Translations under genes and position numbers: made by a program
Source: Bugula neritina
Lineage: Eukaryota > Bryozoa > Gymnolaemata > Cheilostomatida > Bugulidae
Assembly: GCA_964035545.1 (NCBI GenBank)
Contig: OZ037768.1
Span: 6,253,241 to 6,317,240 of the forward strand
Direction of reading: 5' to 3'
DNA length: 64,000 bases
Shown here: piece by piece, positions 24,001-34,800 of the stretch
Layout: every line of letters begins with the position of its first letter
How positions within the stretch are numbered: position 1 is the first letter of the stretch
Notes under the pieces: model-generated
Databases searched by the model: none
Told to the model about the DNA's origin: nothing
What the model saw: the letters and a program-made list of their open reading frames with translations, nothing else

Positions 24001-26280
24001 GGTTATTGGAAGTTTAGATGCGGACAGTTACTCAGATACTATGTGAAGAAACAGCTGATACATGCGTATAGTGACGTATACATACACCAATATAGTAAAC
24101 ACTAACACATGGTGATTTCCATGATGTCAAAATAGTGCCCAAGATTATTAACAAAACATTAAAGCATGTTTTTATTGCATGTATTTTCATAAATTTGTTA
24201 TTATGATTCTCATCTCTGTTTTATTATTACTATGCGTCACTATTTTATATTCAGTCAGTATTAGTAATAGATAATTATAGTATAACAAATATTTACACTT
24301 TTTTGCTTTCTATCTAGTATTTGTATTACACTAGAATGATTCATATATTAGCAGTAACAGCAAAACTTTAAAACAATATTTTACATATTAACATAGTACA
24401 ATTTTTAAATACTTGTTCTCCTATTATGAGTTTGTAAATAGTATTTATGATCAGATAAAACATGAGCCTCATTCATTTACCTTTTCCATCAAATGGGTAA
24501 CCATCACCATGATCATCTCTCTCAAACTGTATTCGGATATCAGCTGATTCAGGTTGTGACTCGACAATATCAACAGCTGCAACTTCGCTCCATTTTTCAA
24601 AAGCGTTTTTGAGTGCCTGCCTAAAAACACAGAAAGAAACAACCTTCTTTTTGACTTGTTATATTAATGTAGGGTTACCACTGGCATGCTAAGCCATGTC
24701 TATCTTGAACGTTTTCTTGGCTTACGGTCACATTTTCTCAAGCATGGAAACATTTTTACCTCTGGGAGAATTGATAATTCCGGTTACAAAAGTAATGTAA
24801 ACAACAGGAATATGTGCAAGTCATATTAAAGGACCATGTAGTAGCTCAATAATGCATGGCTTTGCCATGCATAAAATATATTATTAATATTTGAGCAATT
24901 TACCATTTTGTAGCTGTTTGCTAAGATTTATCATATTACTACAACATTCAAATGCCAGGATCATGCTCGTATGGCCACTATACAACTGAAAGTTTGTCAG
25001 AGTTAATCTCACAAATCACTTTGATAAACATCTGAGTGAAAAGTTGTGTGGTGATCATGCCAATCAGCATTGTGCTGTGTTTTGACATAAAAGCTACAGA
25101 AATATATGTTGGAATATGTGTTCTCTAGCCAGAGTATGATCTCTTGACATGAATTATCCAACAACAGTGAAATAATCTTTTTAGTTATTATGACTATTTG
25201 TAAATCAAAGTTTGCTATAGTGCAGGTAGCAAAAAGGAGCTCATAAAAATTATCTAGAATAACTTTCGTATATGAATTGAGACATAAGCAATGGGAATTT
25301 TGCTGCTTTGATCACTTTTTGAAAGAAAAGCAAAATTATCGTTTTATTTTTGAAGTAATTTGTAAATAGTAAATTTCTAATTGAAATTTGAAATTCTAGT
25401 GCAGATTAATTTTACAGCTTTAAAAATAGCTTTTAACTTCAATTTCTCATAAAAACTACTATACATCATTAACTAATATAATAAGATAATGTAAATGATA
25501 TAATAACAATAATCATGAGCTAGCAACGATGATGTCGTATATAAACACTGTAGCTGGGAATAGTTGAGTTTATCACAACCCAAAGGGCCATGTATCATAA
25601 TTTGAGGTCATAAACCAGTTTGGTATTAATATAAGTCTACTATTACACTGTACACTAATTACCTTTGAGCAGCTAATGGTAGACTACTGGAAGGCTTTAC
25701 TAAGCTCCATTTTAACAAAGTGACCTGCCCATTTCCTGTAAGAAAAGCATTGCACATAACTAGATAGTCAAACCTCAATTTGCAAGTTAATATGAAGTTA
25801 AGAATCTTGCATAGAATTAAATAATTAATATTAAAATGTCTACACTTTATGCTTTCTATTTGCGGCTCTCACAAAACCTGTTTATTGTAAAGAATGAAAA
25901 CATACTGCATACACAACAACAATCTGTAGTAATAAGTTTTAATATAGCGACACACAGTCATTATTAGCTAGAATCTGCAACAACACTTGGCAAAATCTGC
26001 ATAACAAGCTATTTAGCAATTTTAGATTAAAAGTTTCATTCATAAAAAAGATTCATGCTGGCTATTATAGAGAATTTCCATATGCAGTCAATGTCTGGTG
26101 TCAGGTCACTACATGCTATAACACAGAAAACTCAGTAGAATATGACAACCACCGCAAGGTGGAAGTTGGTGTCTGAACATACCATTGCTTGTTATCGTGA
26201 CAGTTTGATTCTCAACAGGCAAGACATCTGCATCTATGGTCAGACTGCTACGACTCTCTAGGGCGTTGAACTGGCTACTT
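18072..26280 (-). CDS. Matrix metalloproteinase with hemopexin domain (5' end not located)
   Basis: This is a secreted or cell-surface zinc endopeptidase of the matrixin family that cleaves extracellular matrix proteins. Exons found in transcript order: 26280-26183, 25735-25663, 24620-24481, 20538-20401, 20266-20156, 19658-19501, 19160-19052, 18971-18844, 18709-18564, 18153-18072; about 394 aa. The catalytic domain shows ALKNAFEKWSEVA, ADIRIQFERDDHGDGYPFDG (structural Zn/Ca loop), VHFDDDESW, the zinc motif HEFGHVLGLKH (HExxHxxGxxH), the Met-turn AVMAPYY and DDIEAIQKLYG. A four-blade hemopexin domain follows, from NPCKLRFDDV to the terminal WLGC, so the disulfide-forming first and last cysteines are both present. 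Exon 9 could be read into a TAA, but its donor GTAAGC joins in phase to a last exon that completes blade IV. Signal peptide and PRCGxxD cysteine switch were not found; they should lie above 26280. The 3.9-kb intron between exons 3 and 4 hosts a complete gene on the same strand. Confidence 0.9.
19197..19452. repeat. purine-rich minisatellite in metalloproteinase intron
   Basis: About 12 tandem, imperfect copies of a roughly 20-bp unit, GGAGAGGGAGGAGGGGGTTT, lie on the + strand. The array sits 37 bp upstream of a metalloproteinase acceptor, so the transcript carries a C/U-rich tract next to that exon. Runs of five to seven G could form G-quadruplex or triplex structures on the + strand (inference). 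Confidence 0.9.
21382..21387 (-). terminator. poly(A) signal of the nested clusterin-like gene
   Basis: AATAAA on the minus strand lies about 130 nt downstream of the clusterin-like stop codon and well before the next metalloproteinase exon. It supports a separate transcript ending inside the host intron. The hexamer is common in AT-rich DNA, so this is suggestive only. Confidence 0.45.
21514..23670 (-). CDS. Secreted clusterin-family protein with Gly/Lys amphipathic repeat core, nested in the metalloproteinase intron
   Basis: Six exons: 23670-23589, 23282-23114, 23005-22785, 22631-22425, 22181-22047, 21797-21514; 365 aa. It opens with a signal peptide, MKLLAFVAIIVGVAYS. Residues about 61-85 hold C-x10-C-x2-C-x4-C-x7-C (CRTCVQTKCEARAKAVC), the same spacing as human clusterin beta chain (CKPCLKQTCMKFYARVC preceded by C-x10). 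After the core comes a second cluster, C-x10-C-x8-C-x2-C-x7-C, close to clusterin's alpha-chain cluster. The C-terminus, VQVTVNLFGKDLQFTLSEAI to ARALEEYKKSA, matches clusterin's VVVKLF...ALQEYRKK ending. Clusterin is an extracellular chaperone and lipid-binding protein (known). The middle, about residues 115-240, is a series of DIGKxIGxG repeats unlike vertebrate clusterin, ending in FGSLFGKR and VVKR dibasic sites near where clusterin is cut into two chains. An NAT glycosylation site precedes the first cysteine. The family call rests on cysteine spacing and C-terminus; the gene structure is firm. Confidence 0.82.
23709..23740 (-). promoter_or_regulatory. core promoter of the nested clusterin-like gene (TATA plus initiator)
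   Basis: On the minus strand, TATAATA (23740-23734) is followed 26 bp later by TCAGTT (23716-23711), which fits the animal initiator TCAKTY. The ATG lies about 44 nt farther on. A TATA/Inr pair of this kind inside the host intron supports independent transcription of the nested gene. The spacing is a little short, so the exact start site is uncertain. Confidence 0.5.
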
Positions 26281-26483
26281 CTACAACATCAGACATGGTC
26301 TAGACACAAGCTTATGGCTATCACAATAGACAGTTTGCACAGTGCATTCTGGTAAAACATTAAATTTTGTTGAAATGTGAAGTTGTGACAAAAGTGTTAA
26401 ATTAGTTGAAGTCATATTGCCACCAGCCATTATGAGGAGTAATAGTTGGAAATGCATGACAGTTGTGACTTATTCAAACAAAA

Positions 26484-26643
26484 GTTGCTATAAGCAACCC
26501 GGAGTTGGGGGTGACTGAGTGCAGTAGTGCAAAGTTTTTGAGTTTAGAATTTGGGGTTCAATGTAAAACCCCCAACTCTAGAACCAAGACTCCAAACTAC
26601 TGCACTCAATCACTCCCAGCTAGAGGCTGCTTATAGCAAGCTC
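26484..26643. mobile_element. foldback (hairpin) element, about 160 bp
   Basis: Two arms of about 80 bp pair almost end to end: GTTGCTATAAGCAACCCGGA... and, from the other side, CTTGCTATAAGCAGCCTCTA.... Both continue through GAGTGCAGTAGT and AGTTGGGGGT. Arm identity is about 80% by eye. It has no coding capacity, which fits a foldback or snap-back MITE (inference). Target duplications are not clear. Confidence 0.75.
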
Positions 26644-27240
26644 TCATTTATACTTATATAATGTGACTTGCATGTTAATTTTCATTCACAGCACTAACAT
26701 ACCATGCATTAACCTAAAATGCCTTGGCATAACATGCACTGTATTATAATATTAGTTCAATTGTAATAAGGTTTCGTCTGATTAAGAAGTTGAAGGAGAC
26801 ATTGTCTGACTGAAAACAAATGCTGGCTAGATTTTAAGCTAGATTGAACTGTCATTGACCATTGCATGCCGGATTATTACAATGAATATATTTAGCATAG
26901 CCATGGTCACTGCTCGCTGTAGTAAAACACCCCATGATAAGATAGGACACAAATTCCTGACATCTATTATCTATATGCTTCCTTTCTTATCCCTGGTTGA
27001 TATTATATATAACGTAGCATATGCCAAATTAGTACATTATTTTCACCCTGATGCTATAGTGTCCAAAAATGATGCACATATATCTAGTAATAACTCTAAA
27101 TAATGGTCAATTTTTTGAGTATGTTGCTTTACTTGTAGTTCTCACCTTAGATGTTTTGAATGCCTAAGTTTATGAGCTTCAGGCTTCTTTTCTAACTCCT
27201 AAAAGCAAGACCACATTGTTTTTAATTTCTATTTCGACTT

Positions 27241-27592
27241 CTAAGCCTAGGGCCACACTGTGCGTATTTTCGCATGCGAAAATTGAAATCACAAGTAGCA
27301 AAGGTGTCCACTGTGCGCGTTGAGAAAACCTTCGCACTTGTCGCTCTGCATTTTCAACGCAAGTGCGAATCGTTTCTGTCGTCGTCACCTAATTGGCTGG
27401 TAGTGATTAAGCGAGCCCAATTTCGTTATTTTAGTGCTAAATTCCAGTAAATTGCGTTTTATTGAAAGCGAGTGCGATTTAAAAATGAAAGCTTTATTTA
27501 TCACGCATCACTGACGCTACAGTGGACGCCTTTGCTACTTGTGGTTTCAATGTTCGCATGCGAAAATACGCACCGTGTGGCCCTAGGCTTAG
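27241..27592. mobile_element. MITE with 72-bp terminal inverted repeats
   Basis: The left end, CTAAGCCTAGGGCCACACTG TGCGTATTTTCGCATGCGAA, is the reverse complement, with few mismatches, of the right end at 27520-27592, ...CGCACCGTGTGGCCCTAGGC TTAG. The inverted repeats run about 72 bp, through the ACAGTGGAC(G/A)CCTTTGCTACTTGTGGTTTC segment. The interior of about 200 bp has no convincing coding sequence, so this is a non-autonomous DNA transposon. A related deleted copy lies at 48044-48150. Target-site duplication was not resolved because the ends themselves are palindromic. Confidence 0.88.
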
Positions 27593-29639
27593 TCCACACA
27601 AAAGCCAAAAGCAGAGCTATGATGAGCACTGGCAGACTGTTGAAACTGCTTATAGTTGACAACAAAATTTTGAAAGTTTGGATAAAAATCTACTTGTTTG
27701 TTGACAATTAGAAGCAAATGCAAATAAAATGAATAACCTAGAGCAATCAAGCAATCAAGAATAATACCAACAAGCATAATATACAATGTAATAAAAACTA
27801 ATTTTATACAAAGTTATTTCTCACCCTTAACGTCAAGACAGGATTTCTTGCGGAACAAATTATAAGCAATGCGCTAAACTCTGCAAGCAGAAATAATATT
27901 TTCTTCTGCATTCTTCGGCAATTTGTGCTTCAGTGATGAGCAGAAACTGTTACAATAACTATACAACCAATAGTAAATCGACACATAAGATATCCACTGT
28001 AAAATCATTGTTTGTTATTTATTTTTTTGAGATATTAGAGTCTGAAGTGGCCATTGAATTGCTGGCTTTGAAGATTGACACTAGTTCGGAGTTTGGAGTG
28101 TGAATACTTTTAAGACAAGAGCCCTTACTCACAAATATAGCATTGCGTGGAGTGAGCTGAGTGCATAGGGATCCCGTAGAGTGATCAAGTTTATTTTAGT
28201 GTCACCATAACTGAAATAGCAAACAAAAACATATCTCAAAATGTGTGGTTTTGTCAATTTAAAATACTTCTGTTGTAATGCATTGCAAAACACATATTTT
28301 TATGTGTTGGGCTTACAGAGCAGCTTACAGATGGTGATTATCAGCCATGACCTAGGTCACAGGCTCACACCACATTTTCACAAAACATGCAACTTATTGA
28401 CTATCAACATAAGTGCAGATAATGATCAAGTCTAACTTATTGTTCAATGATTTAACCATTGCAACAATGTTACCATCAAATATCTCAATACCACTTCTAT
28501 ATTTCAATCCTCATTAGTTGATTATTCTATACTATATAATAACTTTAAAAAAGTATACTTTATTGTCTTAGTATTACTGACTTGTAATAGTTTGAAAATA
28601 ATAATTGCACAACACAATACATGACTTATATCCAATACCAAATAGTCCCAAATTTTAAGACGTTTGTGATTTGTTACATAGTTGAAAACAAGAGTTTTAA
28701 AATGTTACAAATGCAACTTAAGAGCTATTGTTCTCCCCACATGTATATTATCACAACTTATTTCCAACAAATCCTTTATTTTACTGTTTATAAATGTTTA
28801 AAACATGTGATGATGTAATAATTACCAACACAAAAGCTGTAAACATCAGATGAAGTAACACTAGGCTTAGGCTGAAGCTGTATAAGACCATTGGCACGAA
28901 GGCACAACCACAACTTATAAAGGATAAAGTTTTCACAATTACTAGTAAAGGCAGAAAACGGGTTTGATAGTCCATGTAATACTGCAAAATTGTTTGCTCT
29001 AACTTTTTTTTTTCTAAAACCGCTCAGCAGTTTTTATATATTGTAAAATAATTTTTTATAAACATTGCTTCTTTGTTTTGCTTTTAGCCTTGGGTTAATG
29101 TTATTGTTCATATGTTTCATTTCAGACATTTTTATGGAATGTACTGCTAACCTCAACCTTTTGTTGATTTATTGTACTGCAAAGTTTTTAACCTAGATTA
29201 ATGTAATATAATAATATTGCATAATCAAAATTCAATTGATAGATATAAACATGCAGCAGGATACACATTATTTAGATTTACTCTTAAAACCTCAGAAGCA
29301 TGGTTGGCAGCTATAATTTACTTTTTGTTTGAAAGAACTTACCTTTATAGCAATAATCGATTATAAATTGGTTAAAGTTTAGATTCTGTTGTTTTTCTGC
29401 TTTGATGGGTAGAAATCTACTTATCAATTTTAATATTTTGAGACTGTGGGTTACCAATAGGCAATAAGTATAATTTGCCAACAATTTGGTGAGCACGTGG
29501 GGGTAAAGAAAAAGTTTCACGCTTTACTGTCTACTACAGTTAAGTTAACCAATAATAAGCGAAATAAAAGTTTTATTCGCCAGATTTACCCAATTAGCAT
29601 CTTTCACGACGAAAACCCTGCGCTTAACCACACTTCCTG

Positions 29640-30240
29640 TCAAAGCAAAATTCTAATGCTGATGTTGAATCATTATGATTATGACTATCATTATAATGAA
29701 CTAAAACTATTATTTTATTATCATTTTCATTATGATAATGCAGCCAATGATATATCTGTAACGCTTATTCTAGGTGAATATTCATTATTAATATCTAAAT
29801 AGCAAATCATATTATCAAGTCTATAAGTATAACTAATAGTAATAACTTTAAGTTTAAGTTCAACTTGAGTATAACTTTGTCTTTAGTATAAGATTAAGTG
29901 TAACTATAACTGTATAAGTATAACATTAACATTATGATTATGATTAAGTTTAACTATAACTAAAAGTAAAACTATAAGTATAACTACGTATTACTATTAG
30001 TATTACTGTATAGTATTTTTATTAGTATTACTATAACATTAACATCAGTGTCACTATGACTATGTCTGAGTCTACTCTATTCAGTATTCACCATTGCTAT
30101 TGTGGTCCTCACAGTCACTGGCTCATAAGTCATAACTCATAGTCATTGTTGATTGTGATTATTATTGACTTTCATTTTGAGTTTGATTGTCAGTTTTACT
30201 ATTTGACATTAGTAGTACTATTAGTTTAAGTATCACTATG
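29640..30240. repeat. degenerate tandem hexamer / low-complexity array (region A)
   Basis: The region is dominated by short ATTATGA, TATAAC and TATAAGTATAACTATAACT-type words with loose six-base periodicity, grading into TAGTATTACTAT and CATTAACATCAGTGTCACTA words. It resembles the more regular SATAST arrays at 39350, 40190 and 52500. Confidence 0.6.
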
Positions 30241-30499
30241 ATGCTAGATTTGGTAAATTAAATGTTTAAGTTGAATTACTAATCATAAATAAACAGTAAA
30301 TAATACTAAAAATAAAACTGTATAAATAATCGGATAATTGGTTTAAGTAGCATTGACTAGAACATTCAATTTATATTTAAACATGCACTACCTATGTTTT
30401 TTTTAGTAGAATTTAATAAACGTATCATAATTCCAAAATAATGTAAAGTAAAAGACACATTACCATTTATCAATTGAAATTCATTAAAGTTTATTGGAC

Positions 30500-30670
30500 C
30501 TTAATTAATAAATGTGTCATTATCCATTCATACTTATAGTTATACTTGTAGTAATACCAATGCCAATAGTATTGCTAATAATAAAGTTGAAAGCCAGTCA
30601 CTGGATCACCATGATTATCAGTATTACTATTACTATCAGCATCATTATATGTATAGTTTTCTCCCAAGAA
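30500..30670. repeat. degenerate hexamer array, short outlier
   Basis: This is a short stretch of CATACTTATAGTTATACTTG TAGTAATACC type and TATCAGTATTACTATTACTA TCAGC words with the same composition as the larger arrays. Confidence 0.5.
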
Positions 30671-31882
30671 CAATAAGAGATATGAGGATCAGCACTGATC
30701 ACACACAGACAGGCTAGTTAGCCTGTTAAGTTAATCTGCACAAGAATGTTAACACTTTTTAGATTACTGTCCAAGTACTGACAACTTAGTTTTTTATATG
30801 AGGCACACCCCTTCTTCCCTCTAGGGAGGTCCAGTGTGGAAATAACATCGACAGGTATCGACAGGTATTATCATAATCATAGTGACTTAGACTGTGATTA
30901 TCAAACTCCATAAACAATGATACTGAATCCGTTGGTGATAATGATAATTATACATTTTTACTTTTAGTATTATCTACTGTTTATTTATCATTAGTAGGTC
31001 ATCTTTAACATTTTATTTACCAAATCTAGTTTAATGTAAACAGCTGTTTCTACAGTGCAGCTGTATTTACAACCACTGTGATTTGATACTATCCCAAATT
31101 TTAGTACATCAAAAACTCTCTATTACTATTAGCAAACAAAATTAAAGCAATAAAATCCCCACATTTCAATGTTGAAATAAGTTTAACACATTCATTTTAA
31201 AAATTCAAATTCAATCAGTAGTTTATTTTATAAGTTTTTTAGTGCCACAAAGACTAGCAAAGAGTTTACTGCTCTTGAAACATGACATAGAACTAAATGC
31301 ATGCATGTAACAGGAGCATTTAAAATGAATGTATTGTTTTCCTAAATAAAAACAATACTAATTACCAATAGAAAATCTAGTTTTCATTTATCAGCAAGTG
31401 TTTGAGCATTGAAACTGAAATAAAGAGAAAGGTAGTACATGGATATTATGCTTATGGGACCCATTGTTATCAAGAAAAATTAATGGTTGAAATGGCTTTA
31501 TTGGAATAAATATAAACATTGAACCACTATAGATTAAGGAAACTATTTCTAATTTGAAACAAAAATCAACTGTTTACTCTAACTGAAAGTTATTAAGTTT
31601 AGGAACAATTTAAAAAATAAAATAGTTAAAAATGAAATTTATGTTTTGAAGAATAAATAATTTTAAACTTAACAGTGTTTTAAGCACTCTGAAGAATATC
31701 TTTTTTAGCGCAAAAATTTTGTAGCACAGTGCCATCAAAGCCTATTCTTAAAGCTTCCTACAATGTTAGACCATCACTTATTGAGCAGATCACTTTAAAG
31801 CATTTAGTAAACCTGGTTGATGTGGTTATAAGTCAGGAACTAATTTTCAATAAAACAAATTATTTTTTTTAGAATATAAATA

Positions 31883-34800
31883 ATGGGAAACTGCTGTGGA
31901 AGATGTCTCAACATTTTCTATAAAAGGTTTGTATATTTTATGTACTTTTAAAATTTCTTTTTGTGTTCTTATGCTTTTATATTAAGGGGGAGAGCTAAAC
32001 AACTACTTATGCAAAATTTTATTTGTAAGAAAATGAAGAGCCAATTGGATAAATTCAGAATATAAATCTCAGCCTGTATTTTATTTTTTAATTGCAGAAG
32101 AGTTCTGAGGCAATATACAGCTTTAGATGGTTCCACGTCGCCTGATCAGGTAAGTGAATGGCGTTTTGACTACGCTTCTGCTACTCCATCAATATTTTTT
32201 TAGTTTTAAAGAACTATTATGGTTATTAGAAATATATCATTGATAAAAATTATATATTCATCATCTTTCACTGTAGAAAGATTTTTTATTTACAGGTTGT
32301 TTCGATTTTATCATGTTAAATGATATGGCTGGCTACAAGTATAATGTAATTTGTTTGTCTGCTTCGAACAACAAATTTTATTCGAAAAATATGTTATTGC
32401 TGCAAATGCTAATGCATGTTGTAGGGAGAATCCCTATTTGATGAGGATGATGGGGTGAGTGTGAACTAGCTAACTAGTAAAAATAGCAAAATTTTCTTAA
32501 CCTTTGCTAAGAACCTTGAATAGAAAGCGTCTTTTTTTATATCCTAAACATCTAAATTTTGTGTTGCCTCTTGGCTACCGTTTGTTACCATTGATTTGTA
32601 GCACTACTTTTTGGTCAAAGTAACTTATTCAGTTGGTACATTTTTGCTGAATATTATTGGAATAGAGGTTGTATTGTGATATACTGGATAATTTATTGCA
32701 TATATGATAGTTATAGATTAGAGTTCGTATCTGTGATGTTCTGTTGGGGAGAAACTAGGTGAACGTAGTAGGTGTAGTAACTTGTGGGTGCGCCGAACCA
32801 CAGTCTGCGCAATCTCTGGTTGTACTCAACAAATCGTCATTGAAATTTAGTTGTATTTAGCAAATAGGAAAATACTTAATTCTTAAGCCATTATATAACT
32901 TACATTTTGATAATGAAAGAACTGTATCTTATTGAACAATGATGAACTTGACTATCTTATATATTTAAAAACATAACAGTTGGTTAGGATCTCTTTATTA
33001 AGGACTTCCAATGTGCTGATGGAATCATTTGTCTGCAGGCACTTGGTGTGGTCTGACAGTAATTACATAGACAGTGATTTCTAATGGTTTTTATTGGAAG
33101 TCTGCATTCAGTAATGAGCAATTAGGTTGTTCTTGTTTTTGCATATGCTTATATTTTCTATTCTAGGATGGCTTCATAGGTTCTGGCCATGCTGGCAACA
33201 GGTAAGAACTGCTGTTACATAGCAGATTTAACTCGGAGTTGTCACTTTCTTACTACTGCTATTTTGTGCTTTCATCAGGTTTTTTCAATGGCTATTGAAA
33301 TATTTGCTGAGTTGGTTTTTAAAAAAAGTTTTGAAAATTATTTTTTTATTAGTTTTCTCATTTGCTTATTTACACATTATTTTGTGAAAATAGCTTTGCT
33401 TTCCAAAGGAACTTGTCACACCATAGCTAGCCACACCTAATGAATTAATTTATATAGATTATAGATTTGTGTTTGCAGTTCCTCATCACCAGCTGCTATC
33501 ACAGAGAATGAGAAGCTCTTGCTCCAGTCTAAAAACTATGCTGCAATCATCAGTTCACAGAGAGCTTTTGATGAGCAAATCGACCGGCAGGTATGTCCAC
33601 TATTACTTCATCACGTATACATGCAACAGGTATGTCCGCTATTACTTCGTCACGTATACATGCAACAGATAGACTTGTAAGGGAAGGTGACATGAACTAT
33701 CGTCCTGCTAAAGTGATAAAAGCTAACAGTAGTTTTAATGTTGGTTTTATCATTACAAATTTAATCAAATTATTGTAGGACTGCATTTAATTAAATACTC
33801 TTTGCTAATTATTTTTCCATTTGTTCGACTTTTACTAGAATATTGTGCAAAGTGAAAACTATCAAACCAGAAGTTGCATAAAATTCACCTAATTCCTTCA
33901 TCTATTGGCAGAACACAAAATTTATTGCGAATTTTGTTGTAAGCAGTTGAAATATGTAAGGTACTTGACTGATCTAGGATTACTTTCAGCATGTAATCAT
34001 TCTATTCTAGTATCAACTACAGTGTTCTTACAATAATGCATTAAACTGGCACACTGGCAGCTGCAGCCTTTGTTGCAATGCCATTGTATTATACATATTA
34101 TATATGGCCCATGTCTAATAGCTACTCATGTTTATAATTTTAACACTAGTTATTGGTTACATTATATTTTATTGTTATTTGAAATAAGTATATAAAATTT
34201 ATTCTAAAGTTTTAAACTGTTGTAATTTTTCGAGGTAATAATTTTAGCAATTGTTCTACAACTGTTATTTTTGACGAAGTTTTTGTGTGTTTTTTTAAGC
34301 TAGCAGAGCAAGAAGAAAAACTAAAGAGAGAAGAAGAGGAACTGCTAAAACTTCGATTAGCTAGAAGTCAACAGAAATCAGGTTCAACCACAAATAAAGT
34401 CCCAACCAACACAGAATCAGAAGTTCCGTGGACAGGAAACACTGAAAGTTCTGAATGGAATGTGTAAGGAATATGTGACAAAAATTTAGTTCTGATTCTA
34501 TAAATGTTATATCTAATGTTTGTAATAGGAATTTTGAGTTGTGACATCATTTTAATTTCTGATGTCACACTTCCCCTATCTGTTCATAGATATGCTTTGG
34601 TATACACACCTGTTTCACTAGCTACTGTTATGTTTAAGTAATATAGACTTTGATTGTTGAATATGATGCATGTATGGGCTGTTCCTTTTAATTTTAGATA
34701 TGTAGTAGCATTGGTTTAACATGTTTCCTTTACTCGCATGATATTTTGCATTAGTTGCTTACGTTTAGAAACTTTTTGTTAATGTTGGGGAAGTATCTGA

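Larger units (their letters stand above)
26281..31882. other. spacer between metalloproteinase and AP1AR, with missing metalloproteinase 5' exons
   Basis: The two genes diverge here. The exons for the metalloproteinase signal peptide and propeptide should lie in this stretch, because the exon at 26280 begins mid-codon after an acceptor. Short frames with splice-like ends at 29409-29342 and 27889-27830 (minus strand) were considered but not accepted. The stretch also carries a foldback element, a MITE and degenerate hexamer arrays, listed separately. Confidence 0.5.

Noticed and set aside
27828-27890. Possible minus-strand exon (FSALLIICSARNPVLTLR)
   Set aside because: Phase does not fit the next metalloproteinase exon and no homology is visible.
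29342-29409. Possible metalloproteinase 5' exon on the minus strand (FLPIKAEKQQNLNFNQ) with AG and GTAAG ends
   Set aside because: Splice ends are good and the frame is open, but there is no recognisable propeptide or peptidoglycan-binding-like motif and no matching chain of exons.
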